Positions 26,701 to 35,806 of a DNA stretch of 37,256 nt are shown piece after piece. This DNA is from Chthoniobacteraceae bacterium. Its GTDB lineage: Bacteria; Verrucomicrobiota; Verrucomicrobiia; Chthoniobacterales; Chthoniobacteraceae. Within the stretch, counting starts at the first letter, position 1. Each line of letters opens with the position of its first letter. The stretch covers positions 1-37,256 of the forward strand of contig CANJZW010000044.1 in the NCBI GenBank assembly GCA_947479475.1. The letters are read 5' to 3'. Position numbers and translations under genes: made by a program. The notes under the pieces are model-generated. The model ran no database searches. It had not been told where the DNA came from and saw only the letters and a program-made list of their open reading frames with translations.

Positions 26701-29236
26701 ATGAGTAGGTGTTTGTGTTGGTAGACGCATAGCCAAAGAAACCTGCGGGTTTGATCAGGAAGTCGAAGTAGCCGTTGTTGATAACGCCAATCCACGGGGC
26801 ATTGGTGGAGTCAAGCGTTGGAAGGGAGCCGGTTTTTGGATTGGCAGCCAATCCTCTGTCGTTGGCATTTTTTGCGGCGACAATGATGTCTTTGGGCGTT
26901 TCGCTAGCCGCCACCACGCGAAAAGAGACGGGGAGTTTTGACGCATCAAAAGGCAGGCTGGGGTCAGAGGCATGAGGGTTCCATAATTCGGGGAGTCCCA
27001 GCACCACCGTAGTGCCGCATTTGAAAGCGTCTCCTGCATATGCGGCAAGATTGCCAGTGATTTCGATAGCGCCCCCAGGCGCTGGCAGTGGGATGCTGGG
27101 TTTATCGTGTGCATCCTCAATCCCCCTTAGATGAAACCTGTAGAAATAGGGCAGGTCTTCGACCCCGTGGGCCGTAAAGAGAGGGGGCGAATAGCGGACT
27201 GGATCCGTGGCTGAGGCTGGGTTGAGGAGGGGGTCTGTATTCGGAAGGCCGATGACGGTGGGGAAACTGTCTGCGTCGTACTGATCGATGAGGTTTGCCC
27301 CGATTTCCAAGACTTGAAACTCACCGACACGGTCGCGGCACTGAATGTAGGTCGCAGGATCCCAGGATTTTCCTGCGAAGTGGGTTGTGAGGGAGCTTTT
27401 TCCAAGGGAGCCTGCGGTAATGCCGGCTTTGAGCATTTCAAAAAAGTCGGGCTCGCGAGGCCTTCCTGTGGCTTTGTCGGATATCAGGAGTTCCTCGAGA
27501 TTATAAATTGCCCCCATTTTTCCGTGAGCATAGCCCCAAAAACAAACGCCATCGGTAGTCCTTGTCCAAACGAGGCCCATACAATCCAAGATGGCGGCAG
27601 GGGTTCCCTCGCTATTGTAAAGTGGGTTGCTTGGGTCAAGTGACGCGCTTGGCCCCCTGTACGTGACCCAGGAGAGACGCTCCAGAGGGAACCTTTTTTT
27701 AACGAGTGGTTCGCCGATTGCCGCCATCGATCCGTCCTGGCGCTTGAATGCAGAGAGCACTCTAAGCTCTAAAAAAGCGGGGTTGATGACGTCCTGAATG
27801 GACCGGTTGTCGCCTTTTTTGATACCCCGTTCGTCCATTGTCCCCCACACGTCGTTGCCGCCTCTGTTGTTGCCGAGCGCCATTTCAAAAGGGAAATTGT
27901 ATGTGCGCCGAAAGTTGGCGCCGACCAGCTGATTTACTGCGTTGGGAAGGGACGCCGGTACAACGGTGATTGGATAGAGGGTGTCGTCCATGCGTTCCGC
28001 CGGCGGGACGATGGAAGGCCGCGAAAAAAGAGGATTCAGCGCAGTTGAGCCTGTGAGTGAGGTGTCGTAAAAGCCGGGTTTGAAGGAGGGCTGTTCAAGG
28101 CTTCGCGAAAAGTGAGTGAGATTTTGGAGTGCCTCAAGGAGAGGCGCTTTTTCTGCGTCCGTCCCAGCCATTCCCTTGATGAAACTGATTAGGTTCGAGC
28201 GGCTGGTGAACGCTTGGTTTTTTAAACCGGTTGCGCCCAAATCCACTCCCACGCGCACAAACCCGAGGTTGCTTTTGCTGTTGAGCAGGAAGTTCGTGTA
28301 GCGGTGCCCGAACTTTCCGGAATCACTTGCCGCGAGGGTTGCTGGATTTCGAAACGCGAGAAGGCGTTTGAGTTGTTTAGCGGTCAGTCCGGTCTGGGTC
28401 AGATCGGCCATGCCCAAGCTTCCTCGTCTGGCCGCCACGAGGCTCCCCACAACGAGTGGATCGGGGTCGTACCCAGCTACGTTTGCGTCGAGGAGGCCGC
28501 CGATGTCGTACATCTGGTAAGCGTATCTGGCGACGACGGGGTTTGGGGTGCCTTCCCTTAAATCGGGAGAGAAATCCAGCGGGTTCGCGCCGTCCGCCCG
28601 CAGGTAAACCCAGTCCGGCGGCCGCCATTGCCAGGCCTGGGTTCCTGAGCCGGCAAAGCGTATTGTCCCGGCGGAGGCGGGGGTGTTGTCCGAGGGGGAG
28701 GCGGTGTTTGCCCTGGGGAGGAGAAGGGGGCGGTTCCAGCGCTGGGCGCTGATGCCGTTGTTGGAGGGTTGGGTCGATGGAGCCGTTGAGATAGCGCTGG
28801 CTCGCAGGGGCGCCGGATACTTTGCTGACTGGGGATAGACAGGCTGATTGTTGGACTTGAGGGTTTGAGCAAAAGAAAGTCGTCCTGAAGCGCTCTGTTT
28901 TAGTAGGTTGGACGGTGACGCACCGTTTTGAAGCTCAACACTGGAGCGGTTTGGAACGGCACTCAGGGGTGTTGCAGGGTAAAAAATGGAACTGGAAGCG
29001 GCCGGGGTGGGTTCGATGGAGCCCGCGCGGATTTCCTGAAGGAGGTCCTGAACGACCTGCTGTAAAGCGGCCGCGGCGGCCTCCGAGGAGAGTGTCTGCT
29101 CAGAAGCTGAGTTGGCGGTGGCCACGCTTTTTGAGGAAAACCCCAGAAAAGCGACAGAGGTAATGAGCAGGAGAGCAACGATGCCGAGGGTGAGAAGAAG
29201 GGCGAAGCCGCTTTTTTTAGGGAAACAGTTGTGCAT
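23792..29236 (-). CDS. Giant pseudopilin-like protein, Verru_Chthon cassette protein A type
   Basis: An 1814-residue protein that I match to the Verru_Chthon cassette protein A family by its N-terminus: two lysines, then SGFALLLTLGIVALLLITSVAFLGF (one membrane helix, residues 9-33) and an Ala/Ser/Gln-rich helical stretch to about 70. This resembles a type IV pilin or GspK leader without the usual glutamate at position 5. The long middle (about 100-1580) is rich in Asn, Pro, Thr, Tyr and Trp, typical of an exported beta-rich protein, with no enzyme motif I recognise. At 1611 the sequence reads GKVNLNTRQEKVLLALLAG, similar to the GspK NINTA-type helix-hairpin. The companion proteins B, C and D are not adjacent. 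Function is unknown; a cell-surface or secretion-linked role is inference. Confidence 0.8.
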   Translation of the reverse strand: MHNCFPKKSGFALLLTLGIVALLLITSVAFLGFSSKSVATANSASEQTLSSEAAAAALQQVVQDLLQEIRAGSIEPTPAASSSIFYPATPLSAVPNRSSVELQNGASPSNLLKQSASGRLSFAQTLKSNNQPVYPQSAKYPAPLRASAISTAPSTQPSNNGISAQRWNRPLLLPRANTASPSDNTPASAGTIRFAGSGTQAWQWRPPDWVYLRADGANPLDFSPDLREGTPNPVVARYAYQMYDIGGLLDANVAGYDPDPLVVGSLVAARRGSLGMADLTQTGLTAKQLKRLLAFRNPATLAASDSGKFGHRYTNFLLNSKSNLGFVRVGVDLGATGLKNQAFTSRSNLISFIKGMAGTDAEKAPLLEALQNLTHFSRSLEQPSFKPGFYDTSLTGSTALNPLFSRPSIVPPAERMDDTLYPITVVPASLPNAVNQLVGANFRRTYNFPFEMALGNNRGGNDVWGTMDERGIKKGDNRSIQDVINPAFLELRVLSAFKRQDGSMAAIGEPLVKKRFPLERLSWVTYRGPSASLDPSNPLYNSEGTPAAILDCMGLVWTRTTDGVCFWGYAHGKMGAIYNLEELLISDKATGRPREPDFFEMLKAGITAGSLGKSSLTTHFAGKSWDPATYIQCRDRVGEFQVLEIGANLIDQYDADSFPTVIGLPNTDPLLNPASATDPVRYSPPLFTAHGVEDLPYFYRFHLRGIEDAHDKPSIPLPAPGGAIEITGNLAAYAGDAFKCGTTVVLGLPELWNPHASDPSLPFDASKLPVSFRVVAASETPKDIIVAAKNANDRGLAANPKTGSLPTLDSTNAPWIGVINNGYFDFLIKPAGFFGYASTNTNTYSFLNTPAVGTNTYNDAYPMNYQTATQVWDWPADNIKTPDISTTPATSLFWSDTPFKVGTLVLGAREPTCHIAVATLSKIPAVDADGNIPMQPKPPNWPANISAFSGKTISKARTDLPKEGDTQSLYVVEGSAYLTWQSGTYATLDYPRTPRISDLTLTHGYTIRPTALTYTNGTPVPNPFPPYLLYRFALTDKAGIQRKLFQSGVAPVPPGATSPSSAGSVYSRTVDLRGTEITFNITNNNLFREPTSLCNVGLPQGSNLKAGPDNFFSGAPYNGSVTDAQGTRWVGISLGEVPTNFILLSKLCKKDRVVQWKNAANPSLGMDWYIETNEIAQDILQNKRGHIEDAAIPLNSFYPLRYFHVPVTTAGVGQTCFTIRLQFKDPNGNWVTYDERFLEISTLGNLRNSTGPVLGRNELLLASASDPQDASGRVAWRDKNRPLGWSMPMVTSYDPRTPRFGNPFRYGYPVNASVYGSNAQIKQALNQSSTNPSALFPNGGTSSDRPGRIYIDLPSSKAAPATLTPRGQAPTAWNAWFFSQANNGPVFDMAYNYAVGTIPKDTVGQTQWWAAGKDTNAEILYKKPSGSALDYGWFPRLHAPTAAPAGASPLTSFKTGITPDTTLPNFSQEATGTEYADTNRPGLLSENIAPSAASATDPNAAYRQAYADPDDIVRRASGGLASVGGYTASLDGLPLAQNTTAANSRPLILNRAFRSVAEMGYAFRAMPWKNVTFFLPETGDAALLDLFCLSEAPPLSQRADATRAAPPLVAGKVNLNTRQEKVLLALLAGALKDELKAAETIAASTDALTAARALIDRTTGNKPWLGPLTNTSELAGKLCGKDLAGVTAADPVYTATLSRTSTEPNRNPDIPAGKNQLTWHYTGYSADLDSAFGAQKDRKNQRLRESAIRALADCGQTRVWNLMLDLVVQTGRIPARASTLGTYQKNSEQRIWVCLAIDRFTGEILEQSNEWVSE

Positions 29237-29547
29237 GGTGACCAGGGAGAAACCGATTTGAGTCTCCGCATAAGGGGGGCTCAGCGGGCGCTTGCGGAAT
29301 CGGGTTTAGGTCCAAGCGCGGACGGGTTTTTCCTAAGCCGCCGGCGTCCTCTGCACTTTTTCGCCTTGTCTTCAGTGCCCGATCGCGAGGCGTAAGAGCT
29401 TTGCGAGGCCGTCTAAAAAAGTCGACCGCACCTCCTTTCGGTCAAGAACCGGCACAAGACTCTGTGGGTTCCATGGAAACCTCGATAGGCGCGGGAGAGG
29501 CGCGCAAAAATTGCCAGCGGGCGTTGCGGGCTGTTATCTTGGGGAAT
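29237..29547. other. Divergent intergenic region between the giant protein gene and galM
   Basis: This 311-base region must hold the promoters of both divergent genes. I see no confident -35/-10 pair. It contains one long inverted repeat, GCGCTTG at 29288-29294 and CAAGCGC at 29313-29319, separated by 18 bases. This could be a hairpin in the leader of the minus-strand gene or an operator. A TTG-initiated extension of galM through part of this region is possible by frame but is not protein-like. Confidence 0.4.
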
Positions 29548-30633
29548 ATGTCGCGAGCTTCATTTCAGGCCGATGGTTTCGGCCACCTGCCAACAGGCGA
29601 ATCCGTCCAAGTCTTCACCCTGACAAACAGGAACGGCGTCAGGCTGCGCGCCATGAACTACGGTGCCATCGTGTTGAGCCTGGAAACTCCAGACCGCCTT
29701 GGAAACAGGGCCGATGTGGTGCTTGGGTTTAACACGCTGGCTGAGTACTTGAAGGACTCTCCTTATTTTGGGGCGATTGTGGGGCGGTTTGCAAATCGCA
29801 TTGCGGGTGGCTCCTTCACGGTAGATGGAGAAACGAGCGCCTTGGTCAGAAACAACGCGCCGGATGGGATCCCTTGCGCTCTGCACGGAGGCGTGAGGGG
29901 GTTTGACAAGGTTTGGTGGGAGGCCTCGGAAGTGGAGTGCCAGGGGGAACCGGGTGTGCGTTTTTCCTATACGAGCCCGGACGGGGAGGAGGGGTATCCC
30001 GGTGCCCTTCAAACAAACGTGACCTACTGGTTGGACGGAGAGAACGGTTGGCACATCGAGTACGCCGCCACCACGGACAAGGCTACGCCCGTAAATCTTA
30101 CCCAGCACACTTTTTTTAACTTACGGGGCGAAGGCCGCGGCAGCATTCTTGACCATGAAGTGTCTGTTCACGCGGCGGGGTTTACCCCGGTCAACAGTGG
30201 GTTGATTCCCACCGGTGAGATTCTACCTGTGGCTGGGACGCCTCTGGATTTCAGGGCGCCTGCGCGGCTCAGGGATAGAATAGATTCCCAGTTCGAACAG
30301 ATCGAGTGGGGGAAAGGGATCGATCACAACTTTGTCCTCCTCAACCAGGACGGCGTGTTGTCGCCCGCGGCCACCGTGTATGACCCGGATTCGGGCAGGG
30401 TGATGGATGTGTTTACCACCGAGCCTGGGATGCAGCTTTATACGGGCAACTTTCTGGACGGCACACGAACCGGCAAGGCAGGAGCCGCGTATGGCCTTCG
30501 TGACGGTCTGTGTCTGGAAACGCAGCACTACCCGGACTCCCCCAATCACTCTCACTTCCCTGACACAATTCTCCGGCCAGGGCAGACGCTCCGAAGTTCG
30601 ACCGTGTACCGATTTGGTTGCAAGGCTTCTTGA
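29548..30633 (+). CDS. galM: Aldose 1-epimerase (mutarotase)
   Basis: The enzyme interconverts alpha and beta anomers of aldohexoses. The ATG at 29548 gives 361 residues, the usual length, with a GGGG stretch a few bases upstream. An earlier TTG (29401) would add 49 basic residues with no family resemblance. Motifs are NYGAIVLSLETPDR near 33-46, GAIVGRFANRI near 74-84, LHGGVRGFDK near 110-119, the catalytic histidine in NLTQHTFFNLRG near 185-196, DHNFVLL and the catalytic glutamate in GLCLETQHYPDSPNH near the C-terminus. There is no signal peptide. Neighbours are unrelated, so it looks like a single-gene transcript, converging with the PQQ-repeat gene. Confidence 0.95.
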   Translation: MSRASFQADGFGHLPTGESVQVFTLTNRNGVRLRAMNYGAIVLSLETPDRLGNRADVVLGFNTLAEYLKDSPYFGAIVGRFANRIAGGSFTVDGETSALVRNNAPDGIPCALHGGVRGFDKVWWEASEVECQGEPGVRFSYTSPDGEEGYPGALQTNVTYWLDGENGWHIEYAATTDKATPVNLTQHTFFNLRGEGRGSILDHEVSVHAAGFTPVNSGLIPTGEILPVAGTPLDFRAPARLRDRIDSQFEQIEWGKGIDHNFVLLNQDGVLSPAATVYDPDSGRVMDVFTTEPGMQLYTGNFLDGTRTGKAGAAYGLRDGLCLETQHYPDSPNHSHFPDTILRPGQTLRSSTVYRFGCKAS

Positions 30634-30696
30634 CGCGAAAGAGCAGTTTCTTGCGAGGGACTGCCAGAAGGGACCGCGGACAACACGGCTCGGCGT

Positions 30697-31890
30697 TTAT
30701 TTGAGGTTGAGAACGACCAGTTCGCCGCGGCCATTGCGGCAGTAAAGAAGACCGTTTGCGAGAACGGGAGCCGTCCACGCCTTCGGGCCGAAAACTTGGG
30801 TGCGCGCGGTTGTTTTAAATTCCGCCGGCGAAGCGGGGGCGATCATCACCTCCCCTAAACCGCTTAAGGCGACCAGATGCCCGTCCACAATCGTCAGCCC
30901 CCCAGAGCCAAACCCCGGCTCTGACCACTTTTCTTCACCGGTGCCAAAATCGATGCACTTGAGAGCTGCTTTTTGAGTGGTGTCGCCGTCAACGCCATAG
31001 ATGTATCCCTTGTGAAGGACGGCGGCGTTGAGCTGGGTTTTTAGATTCTTGGTTTTCCACAATTCCTCCGGCGCCCCGTTCCCATTGAGTTTGAGCAGGG
31101 CACCCCCCTTGCCATAGCCGCTGGAAATAAAAACGCGCCCATCGCTTTGGAGAGGATCCGCGGCGTTGACCCCATAATCAGTCGGCCATTTGGTGCGCCA
31201 TGACTCGGCACCGGTCTTGAAATTGACGGCTAAATAATTTTTGCCATTCCCCATGAGCACCAGATCCCCGAGCGGCAATGGGGTGGAATATCCCGCATCC
31301 TTCGTAGCGGACTTCCAAACAAGACGGCCGGTGGCCTTTTCCACAGCGGCACCAGCATCCCCCACGTTGAGCACCAGCAAATCTCCCCGGACCAAAGGCG
31401 CCCCCGTAAAACCCCACATGGGAAAGGGTGCCCCGGTTTCCGTCGCGATATTTTTCTCCCACACGACGTGGCCGGTGCTGGCTTCCAGGCAGATCAGATT
31501 TCCCCAGCGGCTTAGCCAAAAGAGACGCGCTCCATCGAAGGTGGGGGTGCCTGTCGTGCCTCCGTCAAAATATTTGTCGCCAAGTTCGGCAGGGTAAGTG
31601 TGTTTCCAGAGCGGTTTACCAGTGGTGGCGTCAAAGCAGTAGACCGTATCCACGCCCTTGGAATGCCCGGCTGTTGCGGCGCGTCCCCCTGAGACAACCA
31701 CCGAGGAAAAACCGAGTCCGACTTCTGCTTTCCACGCCACTGGGATTTCTCCAGGCCAGGTTGCGCGCCATCCTTTTTCCGCTGAAGCGCCGTTGTGTGA
31801 AGGACCGCGGAAATTTGGCCAGTCCGCACCTTGCGCGCAGGAAAGTCCAAGTCCAAGAACGGCGGTGATCGTCAAAAAAAGAGAAAACAT
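30697..31890 (-). CDS. Secreted PQQ-like beta-propeller repeat protein
   Basis: A 397-residue exported protein. The ATG at 31890 gives a Sec signal peptide (MFSLFLTITAVLGLGLSCAQG) with likely cleavage before ADWPNFRGP. DWPNFRGP is a hallmark start of PQQ-repeat proteins in Planctomycetota and Verrucomicrobiota. The remainder shows repeated propeller-blade strands of the type CFDATTGKPLWKHTY, CLEASTGHVVWEKNI, VEKATGRLVWKS and VNFKTGAESWRTKW, spaced by about 45-50 residues. These repeats resemble BamB and quinoprotein dehydrogenases, but I see no dehydrogenase catalytic residues. The frame is open 104 codons further upstream, but that stretch is not protein-like and precedes the signal peptide. 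Role unknown; scaffold or binding function is likely. Confidence 0.88.
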   Translation of the reverse strand: MFSLFLTITAVLGLGLSCAQGADWPNFRGPSHNGASAEKGWRATWPGEIPVAWKAEVGLGFSSVVVSGGRAATAGHSKGVDTVYCFDATTGKPLWKHTYPAELGDKYFDGGTTGTPTFDGARLFWLSRWGNLICLEASTGHVVWEKNIATETGAPFPMWGFTGAPLVRGDLLVLNVGDAGAAVEKATGRLVWKSATKDAGYSTPLPLGDLVLMGNGKNYLAVNFKTGAESWRTKWPTDYGVNAADPLQSDGRVFISSGYGKGGALLKLNGNGAPEELWKTKNLKTQLNAAVLHKGYIYGVDGDTTQKAALKCIDFGTGEEKWSEPGFGSGGLTIVDGHLVALSGLGEVMIAPASPAEFKTTARTQVFGPKAWTAPVLANGLLYCRNGRGELVVLNLK

Positions 31891-32200
31891 AGGTCGTAGA
31901 AAGGCGGTGGTGGAATGAGTTGGCCCGGCAAAAGACGGCTTTGCTGGCGGAATAGAAGGGTGCTCTGCGCTGATAGCCAAGGAAAGAGTTAACCGCTTCT
32001 GGGATTGCCCAAGGATTTGGAAGCGAGTTCGCCTATCGCAGCGGGCACACGCCTCGAGCAACAGTGAACTCCGGCGCGCGCGCGAAAGGCCCGGCCGCCT
32101 CGCGAAAAAATTTAGGCAGCATGTCCGTCCCCAATTCTGAGTGGCCCGAGGACAAGCTTTGCCGGACCTTCTGGAGCGGGGCATCGCAGGCCCTTCGCAC
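31891..32200. other. Intergenic region upstream of the PQQ-repeat gene
   Basis: These 310 bases hold no reading frame that looks coding and no RNA fold that I recognise. The region lies between the typA terminator and the PQQ-repeat gene and should contain the promoter of the latter. A short alternating CG tract (CGGCGCGCGCGCG) at about 32072-32084 is the only low-complexity stretch. No clear promoter elements can be named. Confidence 0.4.
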
Positions 32201-32245
32201 AAAAAAACGCCCCGCCCAGTTATCCCGGGTGGGGCGCCTTTTTTT
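32201..32245 (-). terminator. Strong intrinsic terminator of typA
   Basis: GGCGCCCCACCC and GGGCGGGGCG form a GC-rich stem around a short loop. A T7 run follows on the minus strand, and a matching T7 run on the plus strand gives the element a bidirectional look. It lies 12 bases after the typA stop and separates typA from the PQQ-repeat gene on the same strand. No plus-strand gene approaches it, so its working direction is the minus strand. Confidence 0.9.
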
Positions 32246-32256
32246 AAAACCGTCGA

Positions 32257-34077
32257 CTAGGCTTCGAACTTCGCAGTCGAACGTTTGCGCATGTTCGCGT
32301 CCAGGATCTTTTTCCGGAGGCGCAGGCTTTTCGGGGTCGCTTCCACGTATTCATCGGAACCGATGTATTCGATGGAGCGCTCCAGAGTCATCACCAAGGG
32401 AGGTGCGAGGGAAATACCCTTGCCGTCACCCTGCGAACGCATGTTGGTCAGTTTCTTGGCCTTACATGGGTTCACTGGCATGTCGTCAGCGCGGGAGTTC
32501 TCCCCGATGATCATCCCCTCGTAGATTTCCTCCTGTGGCCCGATGAACAGGCGCCCGCGCTCCTGGATCGTCTCAAGCGAGTAACTGCTGCTTACGCCGT
32601 TTTCCATCGCGACCAACACCCCGTTGGTGCGGGAAGGGATTTCGCCCTTGTGCGGCGCGTACTCTTTGAAGATGTGGGACATGATTCCGTGGCCCTTCGT
32701 GCAGTTCACCAGATCGGTTTCAAAACCAATGAGGCCGCGGGTTGGTCCAACGGCTTCCACGGAAACGGTCGTGGGAAGATGCTCCATGTTGAGGATCTCG
32801 GCTTTGCGGCCGGCCAAGGACTGGAGAATGTCGCCGAGGTTTTCGGTCGGGACTTCCACGTAGATGGACTCCATCGGCTCAAGAACGCTGCCGTCCTCTG
32901 CCCGTTTGAAGATCACCTCGGGGCGAGAGACCAAGATTTCAAAGCCTTCGCGGCGCATTTGCTCCACAAGAATGGCGATCTGCATTTCGCCACGGGCCTT
33001 GATATCAAACTGTCCTGCCGTGCCGGTTTCAGAGACCTGAATGGAAACGTTGGTGCGGGATTCCTTGATCAGACGTTCACGCACCTGACGGGCCGTGAGC
33101 TGGGTGCCTTCGCGCCCGGCCAGAGGTCCGTCGTTGATGCAGATGCCCATCGCGATCGTGGGCGGATCAATGTCTACGAAAGGAAGCGCGTCGCGGGATT
33201 CTGCATCCGTGATCGTTTCACCGATGAACACGTCTTCAAAACCGCAAACCCCGATGATATCGCCGGCGCTGGCCTCGGTGAGATCAATCTTGGCGAGCCC
33301 TTGGTGCCCGAAAATCGCGGTGATTTTGCTCTTTTCCTTGCGGCCGTCGATGTGAATGCACCAGACAACGTCACCCTGCTTGATTTTTCCGGACACCATG
33401 CGGCCGTAGGCGATACGACCCAAGTGGTTGGAGTAATCCAGATTGGAAACGAGGAACTGGAGGTAGTCCACGCCTGAGGGCTGCGGGGCGGGGATGTGTT
33501 TGATGATGGCGTCAAAAAGGGGCTCCATCGTGGTGCTTTCCTGATCCACCTCAAGTTTCGCAAAGCCGTCACGCGCGCTGGCGTACACGACAGGGAAGTC
33601 GAGCTGCTGGTCGTTGGCGCCGAGCTCCAGGAAGAGCTCAAATACCATGTCCAACACCTTGTGCGGGCGGGCGTTTTCGCGGTCGATTTTGTTGATGACG
33701 ACGATCGGCTTGGCGCCGTTGGCCAGCGCCTTCCTCAGCACGAACTTCGTCTGAGCCTGCGGGCCGTCATGCGCGTCAACGACGAGCAAAACTCCGTCGA
33801 TCATCTTCATGATACGCTCCACTTCACCGCCGAAGTCGGCGTGTCCGGGAGTGTCGACAATGTTGATGTGGTGGTCTTTGTAGCGAAAAGCCGCGTTCTT
33901 CGCGCGGATTGTAATGCCTTTCTCACGTTCCAGATCCATGGAGTCCATGATCCGGATTTCAGAGGAAATAGCCTGGTTGGCGCGGAATGTCCCCGATTGT
34001 TTCAGGAGCTGATCCACGAGCGTTGTCTTGCCGTGGTCAACGTGGGCGATGATTGCGATGTTGCGGATGTGGTCCAT
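32257..34077 (-). CDS. typA: Translational GTPase TypA/BipA
   Basis: A ribosome-associated GTPase of 606 residues when started at the ATG at 34077 ([20 protein letters not shown]), the standard N-terminus and length; the frame is open 14 codons further upstream. GTPase motifs are AHVDHGKTT near 11-19, [13 protein letters not shown] near 48-60, [14 protein letters not shown] near 74-87 and NKIDREN near 128-134. Later blocks typical of TypA include GICGFEDVF-like beta-barrel sequence, [15 protein letters not shown] and a C-terminal domain with [21 protein letters not shown] and [16 protein letters not shown]-like sequence. The protein assists ribosome assembly and stress adaptation. It is followed by a strong terminator. 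Confidence 0.96.
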   Translation of the reverse strand: MDHIRNIAIIAHVDHGKTTLVDQLLKQSGTFRANQAISSEIRIMDSMDLEREKGITIRAKNAAFRYKDHHINIVDTPGHADFGGEVERIMKMIDGVLLVVDAHDGPQAQTKFVLRKALANGAKPIVVINKIDRENARPHKVLDMVFELFLELGANDQQLDFPVVYASARDGFAKLEVDQESTTMEPLFDAIIKHIPAPQPSGVDYLQFLVSNLDYSNHLGRIAYGRMVSGKIKQGDVVWCIHIDGRKEKSKITAIFGHQGLAKIDLTEASAGDIIGVCGFEDVFIGETITDAESRDALPFVDIDPPTIAMGICINDGPLAGREGTQLTARQVRERLIKESRTNVSIQVSETGTAGQFDIKARGEMQIAILVEQMRREGFEILVSRPEVIFKRAEDGSVLEPMESIYVEVPTENLGDILQSLAGRKAEILNMEHLPTTVSVEAVGPTRGLIGFETDLVNCTKGHGIMSHIFKEYAPHKGEIPSRTNGVLVAMENGVSSSYSLETIQERGRLFIGPQEEIYEGMIIGENSRADDMPVNPCKAKKLTNMRSQGDGKGISLAPPLVMTLERSIEYIGSDEYVEATPKSLRLRKKILDANMRKRSTAKFEA

Positions 34078-34299
34078 GATGCTGCTTGTGGGCGGAGTCG
34101 CTTGGGGGAACGGCTCCAATTCCCTAATGGGACGCCCTAAGACATCCCTGAAATTGGGCCAAGTACTATGCCTCCACCGCGACCGCGACGCAAGGAGCTT
34201 GGTGGTTCTTCACGCAGTTATTACTCAAAACAGCCTGCAGAGGGCCCCTCCCGCGCCCCTTAATCCCGCTTTTTCGCCCAAAAACACCCTCCCGCCGCC

Positions 34300-35580
34300 T
34301 CAAACGGAAGGCTCCCACCCCTTGCGGTAGGCTCTTTTCCAAAGTTTCTCTCCCTCAGGGTTGTTAAGCAGTTTGCCGGTCTTCGGGTCGCATTTCACCA
34401 CGGTGCCAGTCCGGTAGGCGATGTTTCCAAGATGACACAGCATCGTGCTCAACTGGCCCTCATGAATCGGACTGTTCAGCGCAACATTGCCCCGGATCGC
34501 CTCCACGAAGTTTCCAATGTGCAGAGCGTCCAAAGCCCCTTGGCCCTTCCCCTCGCTCACTTTGATCCCCTTAGGATCGTATACAGTCCACCCAGGCCCG
34601 TGAATTGCAAACGATCCGCCCTCTCCATAAAACACGCATTCCGCGAGTGGTTTTTCAGCCGCCCTCGGTGAGCAGCTGCTCTGCACCCATTCCATCCCTA
34701 CTTTCCCAAAGTTGTAGCAGGCTGTTCCGGTATCCGGCGTTTCCTGCTTGTCCGCGTGCCAGTACCGCCCGCCCGTATAGCTCACGCTGTGCGGATGCTC
34801 CACCTGGAGGCCCCAGCGGAGGATGTCCAGCGTGTGGATTCCATTGTTTCCAAGCTCGCCGTTGCCCCAGTGCCAGAGCCAGTGCCACTCGTAGTGGACA
34901 AAGCTCCGGATATCGCGTTCGTCCGCGACCGGCCCCTGCCACAGATTGTAGTCCAGATTTGGCGCCGGCGACTGGGTGGCGCCCCCCTGACCGAGTGCTT
35001 TTCTTGAGGCGTAATAAAAAGCTCTGGCGAAATGCAGTTCGCCCACGGCGCCTGCGTGCAATGCCGCAATGGCGTCCCGCATGCTGGAGCGGCGCTGGTT
35101 GCCCATCTGCACGAGCTTCCCGTATTTTTTGGCGCCCGCCACGATCAACTCAGCTTCGTGAGGGTTTTGGCTACCGGGTTTCTCCACGTAGACGTGTTTG
35201 CCGGCCTGCATCGCCAGAAGCGCTGCGGGCGTGTGCCAGAAATTTGGAGTTGCGATAAAGACAGCATCCAGAGTTTTGTCCTCCAGGGCTTTGCGGAAAT
35301 CGACCACGCCCTGGCAGGGGGCCTGTTGTTTGTCCGAAACGGCCTTCATGCCACGCTCCAGTCGGCTGGAATCCAGTTCCGCGAGGTAGGCTATTTCTAC
35401 GTCGGGCAGTGCAAGCAGCGCCGCAACGTGTCCCATGCCGCGGCCCAGTCCAACCACGGCCACCCGCAATTTGCGACCGGCAGCGTTGGCGGCTTTCAGC
35501 GAAGCGGAGAGAGGGGAAAGTGCCGCGGCCATGCCAAAGGCGGCGGCCTGTTTGAGGGCGGTTCGGCGTGTGAGTTCCAT
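34300..35580 (-). CDS. Tat-exported Gfo/Idh/MocA family oxidoreductase
   Basis: A 426-residue NAD(P)-dependent dehydrogenase-fold protein. The N-terminus has a twin-arginine signal (LTRRTALKQAAAFGMAAALSPL, residues 3-24), so it should be folded with its cofactor in the cytoplasm and exported. A Rossmann start VAVVGLGRGMG follows near 40-50. The family EKP motif (HVYVEKPGSQNPHEAELI) and the GNQRRSS and HWLWHWGNGELGNNGIHTLDILRW blocks match the secreted subgroup common in Planctomycetota and Verrucomicrobiota. Substrate is unknown; sugar or inositol oxidation is typical of the family. No sugar-metabolic partner genes adjoin it. It is divergent from ruvB with a 226-base gap between them. Confidence 0.9.
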   Translation of the reverse strand: MELTRRTALKQAAAFGMAAALSPLSASLKAANAAGRKLRVAVVGLGRGMGHVAALLALPDVEIAYLAELDSSRLERGMKAVSDKQQAPCQGVVDFRKALEDKTLDAVFIATPNFWHTPAALLAMQAGKHVYVEKPGSQNPHEAELIVAGAKKYGKLVQMGNQRRSSMRDAIAALHAGAVGELHFARAFYYASRKALGQGGATQSPAPNLDYNLWQGPVADERDIRSFVHYEWHWLWHWGNGELGNNGIHTLDILRWGLQVEHPHSVSYTGGRYWHADKQETPDTGTACYNFGKVGMEWVQSSCSPRAAEKPLAECVFYGEGGSFAIHGPGWTVYDPKGIKVSEGKGQGALDALHIGNFVEAIRGNVALNSPIHEGQLSTMLCHLGNIAYRTGTVVKCDPKTGKLLNNPEGEKLWKRAYRKGWEPSV

Positions 35581-35806
35581 TTTTTGGGGTGGGTTTTGGG
35601 AGGAGCGGGGTTAGCGAGCCCCCCGGACAATGCAGGGGACTCTGTTCCACATACAAAAGAACCCGTTTTTGAGCCGGAAACTAGGGTAAAGATTCCGAGC
35701 TTTAGAGCAGAGCCCTGCCGGACACGATCGAGAGAACCAAACTGGCTGAATCCCCCCAAAACTCCAGAGTGCGCAAAATAACCCGAGGTGATATCTTTAC
35801 CAAAGT

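Noticed and set aside
29401-29547. N-terminal extension of galM from a TTG
   Set aside because: The 49 extra residues do not resemble any aldose epimerase, and the ATG at 29548 gives the normal length.
30634-30696. Possible terminator between convergent galM and the PQQ-repeat gene
   Set aside because: Only a five-pair GCAGT/ACTGC repeat with a 12-base loop and no T run was found, which is too weak to call.
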